Assembly (NCBI RefSeq): GCF_001570585.1
Contig: NZ_BBXF01000002.1
Span: forward strand, 1,128,077-1,192,076
Reading direction: 5' to 3'
Origin: Herbidospora daliensis
Lineage (GTDB): Bacteria > Actinomycetota > Actinomycetes > Streptosporangiales > Streptosporangiaceae
Length of the DNA stretch: 64,000 nt
Shown: piece by piece, positions 32,693 to 47,025 of the stretch
How the letters are laid out: the number at the start of each line of letters is the position of its first letter
Numbering within the stretch: the first letter of the stretch is position 1
Made by a program: the position numbers and the translations under genes
Notes under the pieces: model-generated
Databases searched by the model: none
The model's input: the letters and a program-made list of their open reading frames with translations, nothing else
Told to the model about the DNA's origin: nothing

Positions 32693-35530
32693 TCAGACCG
32701 TGACGAGGGTCCACTGGTTGTTGCTGTTGGTGTTGGGCGCCCACATGCAGACGGTGGAGCCGGAGGTGGCGTTGCCCATGCCGTCGAGGGCGGTGCCGGT
32801 ACCCCGGTTGATGATCTGGTAGCGGCCGTTGCCGGTGGAGGCGAGCCGCCACTGCTGGTTGTTGCCGCCGTTCCACGCCGACTGGCGGGCGTTGGCGCCG
32901 TTGGCGGTGTTGCCCCAGCTGTCGATCACCATGCCGTTGGTGCGGTTGACGATCCGGTACCAGCCGCTGCCCAGGTCGACCAGCTGCCACTGCAGGTTGG
33001 TCGAGCTGCCCGACGTCCACTGCTTGACGACCGACCCGGAGGCGACGTTGCCGCCGCTGTCCAGGACCAGCCCGGTGGTGCCGTTGACGATCCGCACCCA
33101 GGAGGTGGGTTGCTGCGGGGTGCCGGTCCCGGTCAGCCGGTAGGTGCGGCCCGCCTGCCCGGTGAAGGAGACCAGGTCGGATTCGGGCTTGGTGAAGGTG
33201 ACCGCGGCGCCGCTGTCGGTGACTTCGACGGTGCCGGTGAAGACGGCGTTGCGCACCCGGACGGTCCCGGCCCGGTCGAACCGCACCAGGATCTCGGTGG
33301 CCCGGCCCGAGCTCCAGGTGGTGGAGACGGTGTAGCCGCCGCGTCCGCGCAGGCCGGTGACCTTGCCGCCGGCCCAGGCCGACGGCAGCGCGGGCAGGAT
33401 GTGCAGCTCGCCGTTGTGGCTGTGCAGCAGCATCTCGGCGATGCCGGAGGTGGCGCCGAAGTTGCCGTCGATCTGGAAGGGCGGGTGCAGGTCGAACATG
33501 TTCGGCGCGAGCCGGGAGGTGGTGACCAGCAGCCGCAGCAGGGTGAGGGCGCGGGCGCCCTCCTCCAGCCGCGCCCAGTAGTTGATCTTCCAGGCGAGCG
33601 ACCAGCCCGTCCCGTCGTCACCTCGCAACTCCAGCGTCCGGCGGGCGGCGGTGTAGAGGCTCGGGGTGCCGCGCCGGGTGATCTGGTTGCTGGGGTGCAG
33701 GCCGTAGAGATGGGAGACGTGCCGATGGTTGGTCTCGGGCTCGATCCAGTCGTACAACCACTCCTGGATGTTGCCGCGTGACCCCGTCTTCATCGGCGCG
33801 AGGCGGTCGCGGGCGGCCAGGACCTGGGTGCGGAAGGAGGAGTCCACATTGAGGACCTGGCTGGCCTGGGCGACGCCGTTGAACAGGTCCCGGAGGATCT
33901 GGTTGTCCATCGTCGGGCCCGCGCACACGCTGACGCCGTTGTGGTGCCCGAGTTCAGGGCTGTTGGACGGGTTGGTGACGAGGTAGCCGAGGCTGGGTTC
34001 GGTGACGAGAGTGTCGAGGAAGAACTGCGCCGCGCCCTTCATCGCCGGGTAGTAGGAGCTCAGGAAGTTCACATCGCCGGTGAACTGGTAGTGCTCCCAG
34101 ATGAGGGTGGCCAGCCACGCGCCGCCGGTCTGCCACATGCCCCAGAACGCGCCGTCCACCACCGAGGCGCCGCGCCAGGCGTCGGTGTTGTGGTGGGTGA
34201 CCCAGCCGCCGGCGTTGTACTGCGCCTGCGCGGTGCGGGCGCCGGTGACGGTGAGATCGCCGATCATCTTGAACACCGGGTCGAAGCACTCGGCCAGGTT
34301 CGTGGTGTTGGCGTGCCAGTAGTTCATCGGCAGGTTGGCGTTGATCGTGTACTTCGAATCCCACGACGGGGTCAGGGAGTCGTTCCAGATGCCCTGCAGG
34401 TTGGCCGGCTGGGTGCCGGGGCGGGAGGAGGAGATGAGCAGGTAGCGCCCGAACTGGAACAACAAGGCGGCGAACTGCGGGTCGTTGACGCTGTTGTGCT
34501 GCGCGATGCGCACGTCGGTGGGCTGGTCGGCGGCCGAGGTGCGGCCCAGGTCGAGCGTGGTGCGGTTGAACAGGGTCTGGTAGTCGGCCACGTGCCGGCT
34601 GCGCAGGTCGTCCCAGGAGCGGCCGGCGGCGTTGTTGAGGTGGCCGCGGGCGATGCCCTGGTAGTCGCCGCTGACGTCACGGAAGTTCTTGTAGCTCGAC
34701 CCGATCGACACCAGCACGGTCACGCTGTTGGCCTGGCGGACCTGCACCGTGCCGCCCGAGCTGCTGACCGAACCGCCGTCGGCCACCACCTTGGCCAGGC
34801 CGAGGAAGCGGACCTGACCCGAGATGCCCTCGAAGTCGCCCGAGACGCCGTCGAGCGCCACGGTGGTGCTGTCGGGGCTCGACCGGGTGACCCGCTGCGG
34901 ACTGTCGAAGGTCGCCGAGAAACTGATCGAGGCGGACCGGTCGGCGGTCAGCCGGATCGCGATGACCTGATCGGGAGCGCTGGCCAGGATCTCGCGCCGG
35001 TAGCGGATGCCGTTCTGGGCGTAGGTGGTCACCGTGGTGGCCGTGGTCAGGTCGAGGTAGCGGTTGTACTCCGACACGCCGCTGGTGTTGCCGATCGACA
35101 ACCGCAGGTTGCCGACGGTCTGGTAGGCCAGCTGCCCGGCCGGGCGGCCGAGCATGTTCTGGTCGATCAGGCTCTGCGCCTGGCTCCACTGGTTCTGGAA
35201 GACCAGGTTCCGGATCTGGCCCAGCGAGTTCGCGTTCCGGCCGCTGCTCTGGTCGTAGGGCCCGCCGGCCCAGACGGTGTCCTCGTTGAGCTGCAGGCGC
35301 TCGACGTCGACGTTGCCGTAGACCATCGCGCCCAGCCGGCCGTTGCCGATCGGCAGGGCGCGCAGCCAGTCGGTGCCGGCGCTCTCGTCGTACCACAGGG
35401 CCAGGTCGCCGGCCTCCGCCGGCGGGGCCGCGGCGGCCCGGGCGACCGCCGTCCACTGCAGGGGGAAGAGGGCCGCGCCGGCGCCGGCGGCGCCGAACTG
35501 CAGCACTCTTCTGCGAGAGATGTCGGACAT
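32693..35530 (-). CDS. Secreted GH95 alpha-L-fucosidase or alpha-L-galactosidase with CBM13
   Basis: A 945-residue protein with a twin-arginine-type signal (SRRRVLQFGAAGAGAALF). The mature protein has the GH95 layout: an N-terminal beta domain (LALWYDESAGTDWLRALPIGNGRLGAMVYG, QLNEDTVWAGGPYD), an (alpha/alpha)6 barrel (WNDSLTPSWDSKYTINANLPMNYWH, GWVTHHNTDAW, HRHVSHLYGLHPS, LAWKINYWARLEEG, NLFD-like MFDLHPPFQIDGNFGATSGIAEML) and a C-terminal domain. A CBM13 (about 805-945) is added. GH95 removes alpha-L-fucose or, in some gut Bacteroides, alpha-L-galactose from glucuronoarabinoxylan. It is last in the operon, 6 bp after GH27. Confidence 0.9.
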   Translation of the reverse strand: MSDISRRRVLQFGAAGAGAALFPLQWTAVARAAAAPPAEAGDLALWYDESAGTDWLRALPIGNGRLGAMVYGNVDVERLQLNEDTVWAGGPYDQSSGRNANSLGQIRNLVFQNQWSQAQSLIDQNMLGRPAGQLAYQTVGNLRLSIGNTSGVSEYNRYLDLTTATTVTTYAQNGIRYRREILASAPDQVIAIRLTADRSASISFSATFDSPQRVTRSSPDSTTVALDGVSGDFEGISGQVRFLGLAKVVADGGSVSSSGGTVQVRQANSVTVLVSIGSSYKNFRDVSGDYQGIARGHLNNAAGRSWDDLRSRHVADYQTLFNRTTLDLGRTSAADQPTDVRIAQHNSVNDPQFAALLFQFGRYLLISSSRPGTQPANLQGIWNDSLTPSWDSKYTINANLPMNYWHANTTNLAECFDPVFKMIGDLTVTGARTAQAQYNAGGWVTHHNTDAWRGASVVDGAFWGMWQTGGAWLATLIWEHYQFTGDVNFLSSYYPAMKGAAQFFLDTLVTEPSLGYLVTNPSNSPELGHHNGVSVCAGPTMDNQILRDLFNGVAQASQVLNVDSSFRTQVLAARDRLAPMKTGSRGNIQEWLYDWIEPETNHRHVSHLYGLHPSNQITRRGTPSLYTAARRTLELRGDDGTGWSLAWKINYWARLEEGARALTLLRLLVTTSRLAPNMFDLHPPFQIDGNFGATSGIAEMLLHSHNGELHILPALPSAWAGGKVTGLRGRGGYTVSTTWSSGRATEILVRFDRAGTVRVRNAVFTGTVEVTDSGAAVTFTKPESDLVSFTGQAGRTYRLTGTGTPQQPTSWVRIVNGTTGLVLDSGGNVASGSVVKQWTSGSSTNLQWQLVDLGSGWYRIVNRTNGMVIDSWGNTANGANARQSAWNGGNNQQWRLASTGNGRYQIINRGTGTALDGMGNATSGSTVCMWAPNTNSNNQWTLVTV

Positions 35531-35536
35531 GTGCCC

Positions 35537-37186
35537 TTACCCCCTGGTCCAGCGCTGGTTGGTGGCGCCGGTGCAGCTCCAGATCTGGATCCTGGCGTTG
35601 TTGGCGGTGGAGGCCCCCGACACGTCCAGGCACTTGTTCGCGCCGATCGCGGTGATGCTGCCGTCGCTGTTGAAGCGCCACTTCTGGTTGTTCTGGCCGT
35701 TGCAGTCCCAGATGAGGACGCCGGTGCCGTCGGCGGTGCCGTTGTTGTTCACGTCGAGGCACTTGTTGCCGTAGACGCGCAGCTCACCGGCCGAGGTGGA
35801 GGTCCACTGCTGGTTGCTCTGGCCGTTGCAGTCCCAGAGCACCACGGCGGTGCCGTTGTTCTGGGAGGCGCCGGTGACGTCCACGCACCGGTTCGAGGCC
35901 ACGCCTCTCAGCGGGCTGGTCGAGGTCGTGGGCGTCGGGGTGGGCGAGGGCGTGGTGGGGGTGCCGCCGCTGACGCGGTAGACGACCGTGCCGTGGGCGG
36001 GCACGCTGGCCGAGATCGTGCCGGTGGTGCTGGTGACGGCGTTGCTCCAGGCCTCGCGCAGGTTGAAGGAGTTGCCCGACAGGCCGATGGTCGCGGCGGT
36101 GGTGCTCATCGTGATGGTGCTGCCGCCCTGGTTGAACAGGGCCACCGCGACGTCGCCGTTGGCCAGGCGCTTGGCCAGGATGCGCCGGGTGCCGTCGTTG
36201 CTGATCTGGGTCGCCTGCAGGCCGAGCGCGTCCTGGTTGATGGCGATCAGGTTCTGGTTCTTCATGATCGTCGAGGTGGCGTTGTCCATGTTCCGGACGT
36301 CGTTGCCCGCGATCAGCGGCGCGGCCATGATCGCCCACAGGGCGAAGTGGCTGCGCATCTCGGTGTCGTTCATGCCTCCCCGGCCGACCACCATCATGTC
36401 GGGGTCGTTGAACGAGCCGGGCGCGGCGTAGCCCGACAGCGGCGCGTTCACGTTGACGATGTTCTGGATGCCCATCGGGTAGCCGTTGGTCTGGCCCGAG
36501 TTCCAGGTGTTGGTGATGTCCTCGGTGGTCCGCCAGATGTTGGCGACATCACCCCAGTTGCGGCGCGGGCCCGTCTTGTCGTGGATGCTGTTGGAGTTGA
36601 TGCTGTACAGGATCGGGCGGCCGGTGGCGGCGAGCGCGTCGCGCATCTTGGCGAAGGCCCTGACCTGGTCGTCCATGGTGCCGGTGGGGGAGCACCAGTC
36701 GTACTTGAGGTAGTCGACGCCCCAGGCGGCGAACTGGCGGGCGTCCTGGGCCTCGTGGTTGAGGCTGCCGGTCGCGCCCGGGTAGGCGCCGAAGTACTGC
36801 GCGCAGGTCCGGTCGAGCGGGGCCTGGTAGATGCCGAACTTCATGCCGCGGGCGTGGATGTAGTCGCCCAGCGCCTTCATGCCGCTGGGGAAGCGCGACA
36901 GGTTGGCCTGCAGGTTCCCGGAGGAGTCGCGGTTGGGGTCCATCCAGCAGTCGTCGACGACGACGTACTGGTAGCCCAGGTCGCGCATGCCGTTGTTGAC
37001 CATCGCGTCGGTGGTCTGCTTGATCAGCGTTTCGTTGATGTTGCACCCGAAGGTGTTCCAGGTGTTCCACCCCATCGGCGGGGTGCGGCCGACTCCGTTG
37101 TTCAACGCCTGCGCCTGGGTAAGAGGGGTGAGCGCCACGGCCACGACGGTCAGGGCCAGCAGCGCGCGGGTTCTTTTCCGGTTCAT
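35537..37186 (-). CDS. Secreted GH27 alpha-galactosidase with CBM13
   Basis: The ATG at 37186 is chosen because a signal peptide follows (MNRKRTRALLALTVVAVALTPLTQAQA); the upstream open frame is antisense shadow. The 549-residue protein matches GH27: NNGVGRTPPMGWNTWNTFGC, VVDDCWMDPNRD, nucleophile Asp163 in YLKYDWCS, and SFNDPDMM with the acid/base Asp. A beta-sandwich, a Pro-Thr linker and a CBM13 (about 425-549) follow. It would remove terminal alpha-D-galactose from xylan side chains or galactomannan; a beta-L-arabinopyranosidase role, known in this family, is also possible. It starts 14 bp after the GH43 stop. Confidence 0.92.
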   Translation of the reverse strand: MNRKRTRALLALTVVAVALTPLTQAQALNNGVGRTPPMGWNTWNTFGCNINETLIKQTTDAMVNNGMRDLGYQYVVVDDCWMDPNRDSSGNLQANLSRFPSGMKALGDYIHARGMKFGIYQAPLDRTCAQYFGAYPGATGSLNHEAQDARQFAAWGVDYLKYDWCSPTGTMDDQVRAFAKMRDALAATGRPILYSINSNSIHDKTGPRRNWGDVANIWRTTEDITNTWNSGQTNGYPMGIQNIVNVNAPLSGYAAPGSFNDPDMMVVGRGGMNDTEMRSHFALWAIMAAPLIAGNDVRNMDNATSTIMKNQNLIAINQDALGLQATQISNDGTRRILAKRLANGDVAVALFNQGGSTITMSTTAATIGLSGNSFNLREAWSNAVTSTTGTISASVPAHGTVVYRVSGGTPTTPSPTPTPTTSTSPLRGVASNRCVDVTGASQNNGTAVVLWDCNGQSNQQWTSTSAGELRVYGNKCLDVNNNGTADGTGVLIWDCNGQNNQKWRFNSDGSITAIGANKCLDVSGASTANNARIQIWSCTGATNQRWTRG

Positions 37187-37200
37187 GGGAGCGGTTCCTG

Positions 37201-39009
37201 TCACTGGAAGGAGGCGTCGTCGATGTACAGCCCGTCGGTGCCGGCTGCCGTCTCGACGTAGAAGGAGGCGTTGGTCAGCGTGCCGGTCCACGAGACGGTC
37301 GCGGTGCCGGTGAGCTGGGTCCAGCCGTTGGCGTTCACCGTCGCGGCGGGGGTGAGCTGGAGGTAGCTCGTCGTGCCGTTGGCGGTGAGCGTCAGCGTCG
37401 CCTTGGCGCTCGGGCTGTTGCCCTGCGAGCGGACCCAGACGCTCGTGGTGTAGCTCTTGCCGTTGGTGAGCAGCGAGGTCACGTTCTGGTGCGGGCCCTG
37501 CCAGGCGGAGGTGCGCCCGGAGTTGAGCAGCGACCGGCTGCCGGAGTGGGCCACGTTGGTGGCGGAGGAGAGCGAACCGCCGGAGGAGGTCCAGCCGGTG
37601 GTGCCGTCCTCCATGCCGCTGTTGGACAGCAGGTTGCCGCCGGTGCCGCCGCCCCCGCCGGTGAACTGCCACCAGTTGAGGTTGAGCAGGTAGCCGCTGT
37701 TGCCCGCGAAGCGCAGGTAGAGGTCACGGGTGCCGGTCGCGCCAGAGATCGGGCAGGTGACGGTGGTCCAGGTCTGCCAGCCGCCGGTGCCGGGCACGGT
37801 GCAGGTGCCCACGACCGTGCCGGTGGCCGACCCGAGCCGGACCTCGATCCGGCCGCCGCTGGTGCCCGAGGCGACCCGGGCGCTGAAGGAGGACGCCCCG
37901 GTGCCGAAGGCCGCGCCCTTGACCTTGATGTAGTCGCCGTTCTCGATGAAGCCGACGTTCATCCCGCCCTCGCTGGAGACCTCGGTCTCCACGCCGGAGG
38001 ACCAGGCGATCGTCTCGGCCTCCTGGCGCACGTAGGGGTCGAGGGTGCCGACCTGGGGCGGTCCGGCGCTGGTCATGTTCATGGTCGGGATGGTGCCGTC
38101 GCCGTTGTAGGTGAACTTCTCCACCGCGACCGACCTGGTGTAACCGCTGCCGCCCGGCAGGGCGCCGTTGTGGTAGAAGAAGTACGACCCGCCCGCGAAG
38201 TCGACGATGCCGGCGTGGTTGGTGAAGCTCGCCCCCTGCCGCGGCATGACCGTTCCCCGGTACGTCCACGGCCCGGTGGCACTCGGAGCCGTCGAGTACG
38301 CGATGAACTCCGAGCAGCACTCGGCCGCGAACACGTTGTAGTACAAGCCGTTGCGCTTGTAGACCCAGGGGCCCTCTTCGTAGAGGGTCGGCCGCTGGGC
38401 GTTGCCGCTGCGCGCGCCGAACCCGGCGGCGGTGAGGGAGATGTAGTTGATGCCGCCGCTGTAGCTGATCATGTCGCTGTTGAGGCGGACATAGGCCAGC
38501 CGCGGGTTGCCCCAGTAGAGGTAGGCCTGGCCGTCGTCGTCGATGAAGACGTTGGGGTCGATCTCGTTGTTGTCGACCAGCGGCCGGCCCAGGGCGTCGG
38601 TGAAGGGCCCGGTGGGGCTGTTCGACACGCCCACGCCGATGACCATGCGGCCGGTGGAGCGCTGGCGGACCGGGACGTACCAGTAGAACTTGTTGTTGCG
38701 GTAGGCGACGTGGCCGGCCCACGCGTTGGCGTCGGCCCACGAGAAGGTCGCCAGGCTCATGGGGGAGCCGTGGTCGGTCCAGTTGGCCATGTCGGAGGAG
38801 GAGTAGACGCGCCAGTCGCGCATCGTGAAGTAGGTGGAGCCGTCCTCGTCGTGACCGGTGTAGAGGTACACGCGGCCGTTGTGGACGAGCGGCGCGGGGT
38901 CGGCGGTGTAGATCGTCTGCACGATCGGGTTGTCGGCCCTGGCCGACGTGGCGGGCAGCAGGGCCGTCAGGCAGAGCAGGCCCGTGATCCAGGCCAGCCG
39001 GGCTCTCAT
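37201..39009 (-). CDS. Secreted GH43 arabinofuranosidase-like enzyme with CBM6 and CBM4/22-like domains
   Basis: A 602-residue protein with a signal peptide (MRARLAWITGLLCLTALLPATSARA). The GH43 domain (about 28-310) has base Asp in YTADPAPLVHNGRVYLYTGHDE, second Asp in NEIDPNVFIDDDGQAYLYWG and acid Glu in LYEEGPWVYKRNG, as in arabinoxylan arabinofuranohydrolases. A CBM6 (about 325-450, RQEAETIAWSSGVETE, NLNWWQFTG) and a C-terminal CBM4/22-like domain (NLLSNSGMEDGTTGW) follow. Fourth from last in the operon, with a 63-bp gap to GH62 upstream. Confidence 0.9.
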   Translation of the reverse strand: MRARLAWITGLLCLTALLPATSARADNPIVQTIYTADPAPLVHNGRVYLYTGHDEDGSTYFTMRDWRVYSSSDMANWTDHGSPMSLATFSWADANAWAGHVAYRNNKFYWYVPVRQRSTGRMVIGVGVSNSPTGPFTDALGRPLVDNNEIDPNVFIDDDGQAYLYWGNPRLAYVRLNSDMISYSGGINYISLTAAGFGARSGNAQRPTLYEEGPWVYKRNGLYYNVFAAECCSEFIAYSTAPSATGPWTYRGTVMPRQGASFTNHAGIVDFAGGSYFFYHNGALPGGSGYTRSVAVEKFTYNGDGTIPTMNMTSAGPPQVGTLDPYVRQEAETIAWSSGVETEVSSEGGMNVGFIENGDYIKVKGAAFGTGASSFSARVASGTSGGRIEVRLGSATGTVVGTCTVPGTGGWQTWTTVTCPISGATGTRDLYLRFAGNSGYLLNLNWWQFTGGGGGTGGNLLSNSGMEDGTTGWTSSGGSLSSATNVAHSGSRSLLNSGRTSAWQGPHQNVTSLLTNGKSYTTSVWVRSQGNSPSAKATLTLTANGTTSYLQLTPAATVNANGWTQLTGTATVSWTGTLTNASFYVETAAGTDGLYIDDASFQ

Positions 39010-39072
39010 GGTGCTCCTTTCCGCGTGCCGGACGGTGGGCCCGGGGTCGCCGGGCCCACCGTGGTCACATCG

Positions 39073-40542
39073 TCAGCGCTGGAGGGTCAGCAGACCCGGA
39101 CGGTAGGGAAGCAGGCCGTAGTCGCCGCCCGAGCTGGGGCTGCGGCCCTGGTAGAGGAGCTGCAGGTTGCAGGGGTCGACGGTCATGGTCTGGTCGGCGC
39201 TGGTGCGCAGGAGCTCACCGTGGCTGATGTCGTTGGTCCAGGTGGCGCCGCTGTTGGCCTTGCCCGCGAACGGGTTCGACTCGGAGGTGGCGTTCGGGGT
39301 CCACGAGCCGCCGAGGCTGGTGGCGGTGAACGACCGGAAGTAGCGGCCCTGGGAGCCGATCGCCTCGACGATCATCAGGTAGCGCTGCTGGCCGGCCAGC
39401 TTGTACACCTGAACCGCCTCGAACAGGTTGTTCGTGGTGTCGGTCATGATCGTCGTGTAGTTGGAGCCGAAGCTGCCGGGGAAGTTGCCGATCGGCATGC
39501 TGGCCCGGTAGATGCGGCCGTTGTCACCGGCGAAGAACAGGTACATGTTCTGGTCGTCGCCGATCAGCGCCTGGTCGATCGGGCCGGTGCCCGAGTTGGA
39601 GATGCTGCCCGTGAACAGCGTCTGCGCCGACGACCAGCCGTTGGCGTTGGTCGGGTTGGTGGAGGTCTTGTACGAGAACGCCGGGCCACCCCACTGGTAG
39701 GCCAGCACCCAGATGCTCTTGGGAGCGAAGTAGAACAGCGACGGCGCGACCGTGCCCGAGTTCATCGCGTTCTGGGTCGCCGAGCCCATCTGGTTGTAGT
39801 TGCTGAACAGGGAGAAGTTCATCGAGCCCCAGCTCGACCCGAAGTCGTGCGTGGTGGCGTAGACGAGCTGCTGCCCGTTGTAGGGGGCGACGGTGAAGTC
39901 CTTCAGCGACACCCAGCCCGAACGCGGCTGCGCGAGCGCGCCGGTCGAGGTCCAGCGGTAGGTCGTGGGCAGGTTGCACCCACCCGTCGGCGTCGGCGTG
40001 GGCGTGGGGGACGGGGTGGGGTTGCCGCCGCCGATCGGGACGAGCTGCCACTGCTGGTTGGCGCCGCCCCAGTCGTCGTACTGGACGATGTTCCCGCCGT
40101 CGGCCGTGGACGCGCCCTGCACTTCCAGGGCCTTGTTGCTGTGGCGGGCGATGAAGCGCACGTAGCCGCTGTCGCTGTCGGCCAGGCGCCACTGCTGGTT
40201 CTGGCCGTTGCCGTCGCTCCACTGGATGATGGCCGCGCCGTTGGCGGTGGAGACGCCGGAGACGTCGAGCACCTTGCCGCTGAGGCGCGACTTGATCCGG
40301 TAGTAGCCGCCGCCGGAGTCGACGAACTGCCACTGCTGCTGGTTGCCGTTGTTACGGGTCCACTGGGTGATGCGGGCCCCGTCGGCGGTGGACAGGTTGT
40401 ACACGTCGAGCGCCTTGCCGCTGTTGCGGTTGATCAGCACGTACCAGGCGTTGGTGTCGACGGTGGCCGCGTTGGCCGAGGGTAAGGCGACGAACAGCGC
40501 CGCCACCAAAGCGGCGATGACGGCAATGGGTTTGAACTTCAC
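39073..40542 (-). CDS. Secreted GH62 alpha-L-arabinofuranosidase with N-terminal CBM13
   Basis: A 489-residue protein with a signal peptide ([25 protein letters not shown]). An N-terminal CBM13 (about 27-163) with repeated QQW motifs is joined by a Pro-Thr linker to a GH62 domain (about 183-489): [22 protein letters not shown] with the catalytic-base Asp, [32 protein letters not shown] with the acid Glu and [11 protein letters not shown]62 enzymes release arabinofuranose from singly substituted xylose. Leu20 is encoded by TTA (40483-40485). The CBM13 DNA is nearly the same as in the GH43 gene at 42112. Confidence 0.95.
   Translation of the reverse strand: MKFKPIAVIAALVAALFVALPSANAATVDTNAWYVLINRNSGKALDVYNLSTADGARITQWTRNNGNQQQWQFVDSGGGYYRIKSRLSGKVLDVSGVSTANGAAIIQWSDGNGQNQQWRLADSDSGYVRFIARHSNKALEVQGASTADGGNIVQYDDWGGANQQWQLVPIGGGNPTPSPTPTPTPTGGCNLPTTYRWTSTGALAQPRSGWVSLKDFTVAPYNGQQLVYATTHDFGSSWGSMNFSLFSNYNQMGSATQNAMNSGTVAPSLFYFAPKSIWVLAYQWGGPAFSYKTSTNPTNANGWSSAQTLFTGSISNSGTGPIDQALIGDDQNMYLFFAGDNGRIYRASMPIGNFPGSFGSNYTTIMTDTTNNLFEAVQVYKLAGQQRYLMIVEAIGSQGRYFRSFTATSLGGSWTPNATSESNPFAGKANSGATWTNDISHGELLRTSADQTMTVDPCNLQLLYQGRSPSSGGDYGLLPYRPGLLTLQR
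40045..40461 (-). repeat. CBM13-coding repeat, copy 1 (GH62)
   Basis: A 417-bp segment that aligns without gaps to 43672-44088 and, with one codon missing, to 40575-40988. It encodes the three-fold ricin-B lectin module. The close nucleotide match across three genes suggests recent duplication or conversion. Confidence 0.85.
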
Positions 40543-40556
40543 GTTTTACTCCGATT

Positions 40557-44165
<3,609 letters not shown>

Positions 44166-44169
<4 letters not shown>

Positions 44170-46865
44170 AGGAACCTCCAGAGGTTGTTGGCCGAGCCGT
44201 TGTCGTCCGAGAGGACCGCCTGCGCGCCCTGCGAGGTCCCGCTGAGGCCGAGGACCCGGCCCCCATTGGCGCACTGGATGCGGAAGGCGGCGTTGGACCC
44301 GTACCGCAACCGCCAGCGGTGGTCGTTCGCCCCGTTGTCGGCCCACTGGAGGATGCGGGAGCCGGCGGCGGTGGCGGCGTTCTCCACGCCGAGCACCTTC
44401 TGGCTGTTGGAGTTGCGGAAGCGCAGGTAGCCGCCGGTGTCGACGATCGCCGTCCACAGGTGGTCGGCGGTGCCGGTGTCGCCCCACTGCAGGACGAGCG
44501 CGCCGTCGGCGGTGGACATGTTCGTCACGCCGAGGACCATGCCGGTGCCGACGTTCTGGATGCGCCGCGCGCCGTTCGGCACGAACCGCCACAGGTTGTC
44601 GCCGCTGCCGTTGTCGGAGTCCTGGACGGCCTGCGCGCCGTTGGCCGTCGAGCCGTTCTGGGTGCCGATCAGCTTGGAGCTGTTGACGTTGCGGATCTTG
44701 ACCGCGCCGTCGCCGTTGTCGGTGATCGTCCAGCGGTGGTCGGCGGTGCCGTTGTCGGCCCACTGGAGCACCCGGGCGCCGTCGGCCGTCGACATGTTCT
44801 CGACGCCCAGCACCTTGTTGCTGTTGACGTTGCGGAAGCGCAGCGCGCCGCCGTCGACGATGGGCACCCAGTCATGGTCGGCGGTGCCGTTGTCGGTCCA
44901 CTGCAACGCGAGGCCGCCGTCGGCGGTCGACATGTTCTGGATGCCGAGGGCCAGCCCGCTGGCCGCGTTGATCAGGCGGAAGCTGGCCGAGCCGCCGCCG
45001 GTGCCGCCGCCGCTGGTGGCGAAGTAGACGACGTAGTTGTGGTTGTGCGCGTCGTAGAACGGGCCGAGGTTGATCGACCCGTTGGCGGTGAAGGCCAGCG
45101 ACGACGTGCTCGTGCGGGTGATCGTCGAGGGGGTCAGCGCCGGGGCGGCCGACAGGGAGGTGCTGCCGTAGTTGCCCGAGAGCACGACCGGTCCGTACAC
45201 GACCGCCTGGAGGTTCGGGTTGTCGTTGGCGGCCTTCATGATCACGCGCATCGGGAGCTGCACGGTCACCGTGTCGCCCGAGGTCCAGTTGCGGGTCAGC
45301 GCCGCGTAGGTGCCGGGCGTGGTGGTGATGCTCTGCTGCACCCCGTTGACGCTGATCGTCGCGCCCAGGGTCCAGCCCGGGATGCGGATCTGCATCGTCC
45401 ACGAACCGCTCACGTTGCCGGTGACCTGCAACGACGTGGTGTCGGTGACCGGGTAGGAGGTGGTCTGGGTGACCGTGATGCCGCGCTGCGACCAGTTCAG
45501 CGTCGAGGGCTGGAACAGGTTCACGAACAGCGTGGTGCCGTTGTGGAAGTAGATCGAGTCCATCAGCTTGGTGTTGGTCTCGATGCCGGTGCCCTGGCAG
45601 CACCACATGGAGTTGTAGTCGGTGCTCCACGTGCCGCCGCCCCACGCCGGGCCGACGCCGCGCCGCCCGCCGGGGTTGAGCGGGGTGAAGTAGGTGACGT
45701 GACCCCTGCTGTCGGCCGGGTTCTGCTGGCCGATCAGGTGGTTCATCAGCGCGTTCTCGAAGAAGTCGAAGTAGTCGGCCCGGGAGGGGTTGAGCTGCCA
45801 GAGCTCCCGGGTCAGCTTGAGCATGTTGTAGGTGTTGCACGCCTCCCCGGTGTCGCGGCTCAGGTAGCCCGCGATGGCGTTGGGGGCGCGGAAGTGCTCG
45901 GCCTGGCTGTTGGAGCCGTTGGCGTAGCTGTGCGCGTTGACGGTCATGGTCCAGGCGTTCGACGCGATGTCGCGGTAGCGCGTCGTGCCGGTGGCCTTGT
46001 ACTCGCGGGCCGCGCCGATCCACTTGGGCACCTGCGTGTTGGCGTGCAGGCCGTTGAGCTGGTCCTGGTTGTTGGCCAGCGGGTTGAAGACGGCGGCGTG
46101 GTCGAAGCGCTGGGCGGTGACGAGCCAGCGGGAGTCGCCGGTCATCTGGTAGAGGTCGGTCAGCACGGCGTTCATGCCGCCGAACTCGGTGCCGAGCATC
46201 GACTGCATCTGGCTCGACGACAACCGCGAGGTCCGGGTGTCGACCCAGCCGGCCAGGTTCAGCAGCACCGTCCGGGCCTCGGTGTTGCCGATGAGCCGCC
46301 ACACGTCCAGCAGCCCGGCGAGGGTCTTGTGGATGGCGTAGTAGGGCACGTTGCCGTTCGACAGCGTGCGGTTCTCCACGGCGGTGATGTCCGACTCGGG
46401 GAAACCCGACAGGTAGCCGTTGGACGCCTGGCACTTGGCCAGTTCGGCGACCATGTAGTTCGCCTTGTCGCGGCAGGTCGTGTCGCCGAGCACGGCCCAC
46501 GCCTGGGCCCAGGCGGTCAGGAAGTGGCCCTGCATGTGCGAGCGGAAGGGGAAGTTGGGGGCGTCCCACCCGCCGTTGGCCGAGGCGCCGTTGGTCGACC
46601 GGCCGTGGTTGGCGCGGAAGACGTACAGCAACCGGTCGACGTCGACGTACCGCAGGTAGGCGAGGGTGCGGTTCTGGTTGTCGAGCCAGCGGCCGGAGGT
46701 GAGGCGCACCTGGCCGAGATCGAATTCGTACGCGGACACGCCGATGTCGGCCCGCGCCCAGGGGAGCGCGGCCTGGGCGGCGGAGGCGCCGATCACCTGG
46801 CCGGCGGCCGAGAACGCGACGGACGCGCCCGCGGCCTGGAAGAGCTGGCGACGGCTCAAGGACAT
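44166..46865 (-). CDS. Secreted GH127 beta-L-arabinofuranosidase-like enzyme with two CBM13-like modules
   Basis: An 899-residue protein with a twin-arginine-type signal (MSLSRRQLFQAAGASVAFSAAG). The (alpha/alpha)6 catalytic part (about 45-520) has Glu341 and Cys343 in TGEACNTYN and Cys422-Cys423 in MWCCQGTGIET, matching the zinc-bound Glu-Cys-Cys-Cys set of GH127 HypBA1 whose first Cys of the pair is the nucleophile. A beta domain and two ricin-B-like modules (about 625-899, with repeats such as NxSTADGxxxLQWxDNGTADH) follow. It opens the seven-gene operon, with a LacI operator 101 bp upstream, and overlaps the next gene by 4 bp. Confidence 0.88.
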
Positions 46866-47025
46866 GGGGGAGCTCCTTGGGGGAGGGGGATTGACGACCG
46901 GCAGGCGGTCAGGGCGGCCGGTCGTCGGTTTTCACCTGGTCAGGCCGGGTGTCAGCCTGCGGATTCTGTTAGCGATAACATTCAGCGCCCGGGAATGCCC
47001 GGTGGGAAATCGCCCGCCGCGGCGG
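46866..47025. promoter_or_regulatory. Leader region of the seven-gene operon with LacI operator (46967-46980)
   Basis: TGTTAGCGATAACA at 46967-46980 is the inverse-strand form of the operator found at 32276, 32396 and 47351, 101 bp before the GH127 start. No clear -35/-10 pair could be fixed. The ATG is preceded by a weak AAGGAGCT-type ribosome site in the minus sense. Confidence 0.8.
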